Shown piece by piece: positions 21,380-24,278 of a DNA stretch of 24,278 bases. Location: assembly GCA_023423835.1 (NCBI GenBank), contig JAFAEW010000119.1, positions 1-24,278 on the forward strand, read 5' to 3'. This DNA comes from Bacteroidota bacterium (lineage in GTDB: Bacteria > Bacteroidota > Bacteroidia > Chitinophagales > Chitinophagaceae). Position 1 is the first letter of the stretch, and the number at the start of each line of letters is the position of its first letter. Below the pieces are notes generated by a model. It worked only from the letters and a program-made list of their open reading frames with translations, ran no database searches and was not told the origin of the DNA. The position numbers and the translations under genes are program-made.

Positions 21380-22660
21380 ATGAAAAAATTTTCGTTTTTC
21401 CTTCTGCTTGTATCTACCGTTTTTTCGTTGACTGCACAAACCAAAAAAAATAGCATTGGCGTTGAAGAAGCCAGACGAGTGACTGCCTTTCTTGCTTCCG
21501 ATGAAATGAAGGGAAGAGCAATCGGGAGTCCTGAATTAGACAAGGCAGCGGAGTTTCTGGCAAAAGAATTCGAAAAAGCAGGACTAAAGCCGCTGGAGGG
21601 TGAAACGGATTTCTTCCAGAATTTTGATATTTACGAAGCGAAAAACCGCACAAAAAAAGTCGTGATTGACGGTAGAGAAATTCCACAGGAAAATATTGCT
21701 GCATTCGGATATACGCCAACAAAGAATTTCTCTGACACGGACGAAGTTGAAATCGTTTACGTGAAAAAGGGTGATAATGTTTATCGGTCTGTCTATCCGT
21801 ATTTACGCGCCGAAAAAAACGCACTCATCATTTTAGACAGCTCTTTCGGAAGGATCTTTTCACGGCTGTCGCAAATCAGTTTGCCTTCGTCAAATCCTTC
21901 AGAAGGAGCGGTAGTAATGGTATTGGGAGATTATTCGCCTAAAAAATTCAAGGTCGATCTCGCAAATGACATAACAAAAACCAGGCTCAGGAACGTGACG
22001 GGGATGATTCCCGGAAAAACAAAGCCGGAGGAGTTTGTGATCTTTTCGGCACACTACGATCACATTGGTGTTGATAATAAGTTACAACAGGATTCCATCT
22101 TTAATGGCGCAAACGATGACGCCAGCGGAACGGCAGCAGTAGTTTTACTGTCGAAGTATTTTAAGGAATTGAAAAACAATGAAAGAAGCCTCATTTTCGT
22201 GGCGTTTACAGGCGAGGAAAGCGGTGGCCTGGGATCGAAATATTTCTCCGAAAAAATGGATCCTGAAAAAGTAGTCGCGATGCTCAACATCGAAATGATT
22301 GGAACCGATTCAAAATGGGGAAAAAATTCGGCCTACATTACAGGATTTGAAAAGTCTGATCTCGGAAAAATATTACAGCAGAATCTGGAAGGATCTGCCT
22401 TTAATTTCTATCCGGATCCATATCCGCAACAAAATCTATTTTATCGTTCAGACAATGCAACGCTTGCCGCTCTAGGCGTTCCGGCCCACACCATTTCCAC
22501 CTCAAAAATGGACGACGAGCCGAATTATCATAAACCTTCTGATGAAATAAGTACGCTGGATTTTGAAAATATGGCCAGTATTATCAGGGGAATCGGACAA
22601 AGCGCGAAATCGATCATTGCGGGGAAAGACACGCCATCGAGAATCCCGAAACTTGAGTAG
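21380..22660 (+). CDS. Secreted M28-family zinc aminopeptidase with PA-like insert
   Basis: Exported metallopeptidase of 426 residues, probably releasing N-terminal amino acids from peptides in the periplasm or outside. A signal peptide ('KKFSFFLLLVSTVFSLTAQ', cleaved near 20-21) is followed by an M28 N-terminal part ('DEMKGRAIGSPELDKAAEFLAKEFEKAGLKP'), an insert at about 85-200 that resembles a PA-type domain, and the catalytic domain: 'SAHYDHIG' (His225, Asp227), 'GANDDASG' (bridging Asp246), 'TGEESGG' (base Glu279, ligand Glu280), 'LNIEMIG' (Glu305 where Asp is commonest), and 'YHKPSDE' near the end (His ligand). All five metal positions are present. It follows the LytTR regulator by 45 bases with no clear promoter between. 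Confidence 0.92.
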   Translation: MKKFSFFLLLVSTVFSLTAQTKKNSIGVEEARRVTAFLASDEMKGRAIGSPELDKAAEFLAKEFEKAGLKPLEGETDFFQNFDIYEAKNRTKKVVIDGREIPQENIAAFGYTPTKNFSDTDEVEIVYVKKGDNVYRSVYPYLRAEKNALIILDSSFGRIFSRLSQISLPSSNPSEGAVVMVLGDYSPKKFKVDLANDITKTRLRNVTGMIPGKTKPEEFVIFSAHYDHIGVDNKLQQDSIFNGANDDASGTAAVVLLSKYFKELKNNERSLIFVAFTGEESGGLGSKYFSEKMDPEKVVAMLNIEMIGTDSKWGKNSAYITGFEKSDLGKILQQNLEGSAFNFYPDPYPQQNLFYRSDNATLAALGVPAHTISTSKMDDEPNYHKPSDEISTLDFENMASIIRGIGQSAKSIIAGKDTPSRIPKLE

Positions 22661-23095
22661 CAGAGCGATGTATTTACATGCAGGCATTCAAGAGACGTTC
22701 CGACAGAAATCGAAGCTCCTTAAAGTGACTCTTTTATGCCCTGCTTTCAAAACTGAGCAGCACAACCTGCTTGCCCGGTTTTCAATCTTAAAAAAGACTT
22801 TTGTAACAAAAACATTCTACCTTTATTGCAGAGTTAGCTAGTACAATCTGAAACACGTCCATCCGGGAGAGTGCGTCAAAGACGGCAAGTGGAAAAACAA
22901 GATTGTGTTATGCAACAGCGGAAGGCTTAATACCCGTTTAATCCTTATTCCACAGCGCTCAATCTGATGGTATAACCTTTTTAAAAGACAAACGAATAAA
23001 ACTTTCTATCAGAAACATTCAATCCAAAATTAAGAGCAATTGAACGTCTCTTTGTTATTGGCGATCCCGATTTCATTAAACCCAAAAATCATCCA
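22661..23095. other. 435-base region without a recognised gene
   Basis: No intact gene, RNA or strong terminator is visible. A 42-codon plus-strand stretch without a start ('YNLKHVHPGECVKDGKWKNK', ending in TGA near 22960) has a protein-like look, with two Cys and many Lys, and may be a remnant. TACCTTTA near 22819 resembles a -7 element with one mismatch, but the TTTG upstream of it is only 14 bases away. The region could hold a promoter or leader for the TlpA-like gene. Confidence 0.3.
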
Positions 23096-23935
23096 ATGAA
23101 AAAATACATCATTTTACTGCTTATTGCATTAATAGTTACCGCCGGCATCACGAGGCTTGGCGGAAGCCCTTTTAACCATAACATCAAGTTCTTCTTCAAC
23201 TTCTTTTACGGGTTTTCAGTAATACTTTTTAGCCGGTCATTTAAGAACAAAATACTGTACTACTCCATCACCCTATTACCTCCTGCAATCATTTCGTTCC
23301 TGATCTTTCAATCGCTCAACTGGGATTTTTACAGGGTGGCGATACCGAGCACGCTGGCATTATTTCTGGGGATCGGAGCCGGGATTGCAGCTCTTTTTCT
23401 CGAGAGCAAAAGAAGTCTGTTCGTCTTAGTTGGCTTATCACTGGTATTGAATTGTTTCGCCCTGTTTGACGGATATGACTATTGGGTACATCGATCAAAC
23501 TATGGCACCTTTACCGGAAAACAATCTATTCCAATTAAGAACGTGATGCTTCAGAACGAGCAGGATTCGCTCGAAAAGTTTGATAAAGCAGGTCAGTACT
23601 ATCTTTTTGATTTCTGGACAACCTCTTGTGGTCTATGCATCCGCGAATTTCCGGAAGTTCAAAAGCTATACGAAAAGTACCGTCAGGACAATGCCAACCT
23701 TTCAATCTACCTCGTGAATGTGCCCCGTGATACGACCGATCGTCGCCTTTCCAAAGAGATTCTGAGAAAAAGAGAAATCAGTATTCCTCTATTATTCTTT
23801 CCTGGGCTGCCGGAAGAACGCGTTGAAAAGTACCGTGTGTTCAGTTATCCCACTGTATTACTCATAAAGGATGATGAGATTATACACATAGGTAATATCA
23901 AATCGGTCACTAAAAGATTGAAGTCGCTGCTTTAA
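23096..23935 (+). CDS. Membrane-anchored TlpA-like thioredoxin-fold protein
   Basis: The 279-residue protein combines an N-terminal membrane part of about four hydrophobic segments (roughly 4-20, 35-50, 55-72, 82-102 and 107-122) with a C-terminal thioredoxin-like domain from about 140. The latter has 'YLFDFWTTSCGLCIREFPEVQKLYEKY' with a CxxC redox site (Cys-Gly-Leu-Cys) and the cis-Pro region 'FSYPTVLLIKDDEIIHIGNI'. This resembles periplasmic TlpA/ResA reductases, but the anchor has several spans instead of a signal peptide. It stands alone after the 435-base gap and its stop is 70 bases from the convergent GGGP-synthase gene. Substrate and electron donor are unknown; disulfide reduction or oxidation outside the membrane is inference. 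Confidence 0.85.
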   Translation: MKKYIILLLIALIVTAGITRLGGSPFNHNIKFFFNFFYGFSVILFSRSFKNKILYYSITLLPPAIISFLIFQSLNWDFYRVAIPSTLALFLGIGAGIAALFLESKRSLFVLVGLSLVLNCFALFDGYDYWVHRSNYGTFTGKQSIPIKNVMLQNEQDSLEKFDKAGQYYLFDFWTTSCGLCIREFPEVQKLYEKYRQDNANLSIYLVNVPRDTTDRRLSKEILRKREISIPLLFFPGLPEERVEKYRVFSYPTVLLIKDDEIIHIGNIKSVTKRLKSLL

Positions 23936-24005
23936 TTGCTTCGCTTTGAGAAATGTAAAACAAAAGCTACTGCCTGACTTGGCGCCATCGGCCTGGAAGG
24001 AACGA

Positions 24006-24278
24006 TCAGGCCGGAGAAGCGACGGTTGAATGGATGGCGTCGCTGATTTCTTTAATAAGGGAAGCATCCTTTTCAATGGCATTTCCCACCACTATAATAT
24101 CGGCTCCGGCCTTACAGTTGCGGTAAGCTTTCTCCGCATCGGTAATACCACCTCCAATAATCAGCGGAATGGCAACGGTTGAAGCTACTTTTTCGATCAT
24201 CGTTTCAGTTATCGGCCTTTTGGCGCCGCTTCCGGCATCCATAAAGATCAGTTTCATTCCCAGCATTTCCCCCGCCAT
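24006..24278 (-). CDS. Geranylgeranyl/heptaprenylglyceryl phosphate synthase family (3' part)
   Basis: The C-terminal 90 residues of a TIM-barrel prenyltransferase of the PcrB/GGGPS family, which joins a polyprenyl diphosphate to glycerol-1-phosphate. The fragment has 'GMKLIFMDAGSGAKRPIT' (barrel strand 6 with YLEAGSGA-like motif), 'VAIPLIIGGGITDAEKAY' (phosphate-binding GGGI loop) and 'GADIIVVGNAIEKD' (second phosphate loop GNAIE), a strong match to the family. The ATG at the last base of the window is internal: family members carry a related stretch before it, so the gene continues beyond 24278. Product chain length cannot be told from the C-terminus. Its partner genes are outside the window. 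Confidence 0.88.
   Translation of the reverse strand: MAGEMLGMKLIFMDAGSGAKRPITETMIEKVASTVAIPLIIGGGITDAEKAYRNCKAGADIIVVGNAIEKDASLIKEISDAIHSTVASPA

Noticed and set aside
23990..24012. Hairpin GGCCTG / CAGGCC between the TlpA-like gene and the GGGP-synthase gene
   Set aside because: No T-run follows on either strand and one arm lies in the stop region of the GGGP-synthase gene.
24276..24278. ATG at the window edge as start of the GGGP-synthase-like gene
   Set aside because: A 90-residue protein would lack two thirds of the TIM barrel; the codon is an internal Met.

Overview
The window is ordinary-looking Bacteroidetes chromosome, most likely from the Chitinophagales/Sphingobacteriia side. The evidence is: a BamA gene followed by two OmpH/Skp genes, two tandem ClpP genes before ClpX, a YkuK-type RNase H-fold protein, a LytS/LytTR two-component pair, a bacterial GGGP-synthase-like gene, weak or absent Shine-Dalgarno sequences, and several matches to the Bacteroidetes promoter consensus (TTTG, about 19-20 nt, TAnnTTTG). 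I saw no rRNA, tRNA, CRISPR array, insertion sequence or phage gene. Calls rest on reading translated sequence and motifs; no database search was possible.

Layout. 1-641: 3' end of an acyl-CoA dehydrogenase (+), facing clpX across a two-way terminator. 740-3415: proteolysis block on the minus strand, clpP, second clpP, clpX. 3610-3783: a 57-codon gene (-), divergent from a ykuK-like gene (3942-4412, +). 4431-10739: envelope block on the minus strand: NDH-2, uppS, bamA and two skp/ompH genes, closed by a clear intrinsic terminator. 10874-12313: compact plus-strand cluster of peroxiredoxin, cytoplasmic DsbA-like oxidoreductase and tsaE. 12349-15652: minus-strand membrane proteins: a four-repeat COG4705-like protein, nhaA, and an MFS exporter coupled to nhaA by an ATGA overlap. 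15736-17107: minus-strand ArsR-type repressor, AHSA1 protein and PhnB-like VOC protein, preceded by a striking two-tier palindrome over the promoter. 17382-19316: dxs (-). 19498-22660: LytS-type kinase, LytTR regulator and a secreted M28 peptidase (+). 23096-23935: membrane-anchored TlpA-like thioredoxin (+). 24006-24278: 3' end of a GGGP/HepGP synthase (-).

How the genes work together. ClpP/ClpX form the cytosolic AAA+ protease. UppS supplies the lipid carrier for cell-wall export while BamA and the Skp-like chaperones build the outer membrane. Dxs feeds the isoprenoid pool used by UppS and, indirectly, by the GGGP-synthase-like enzyme and the menaquinone partner of NDH-2. Peroxiredoxin and the DsbA-like protein form a plausible redox pair. 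The ArsR-AHSA1-VOC cluster looks like a self-repressed unit.

I did not find a convincing undescribed multi-gene system. The points most worth a second look are the nested operator at 17066-17107, the four-repeat membrane protein at 12349-13101, the overlooked small gene at 3610-3783, and the tandem ClpP pair.
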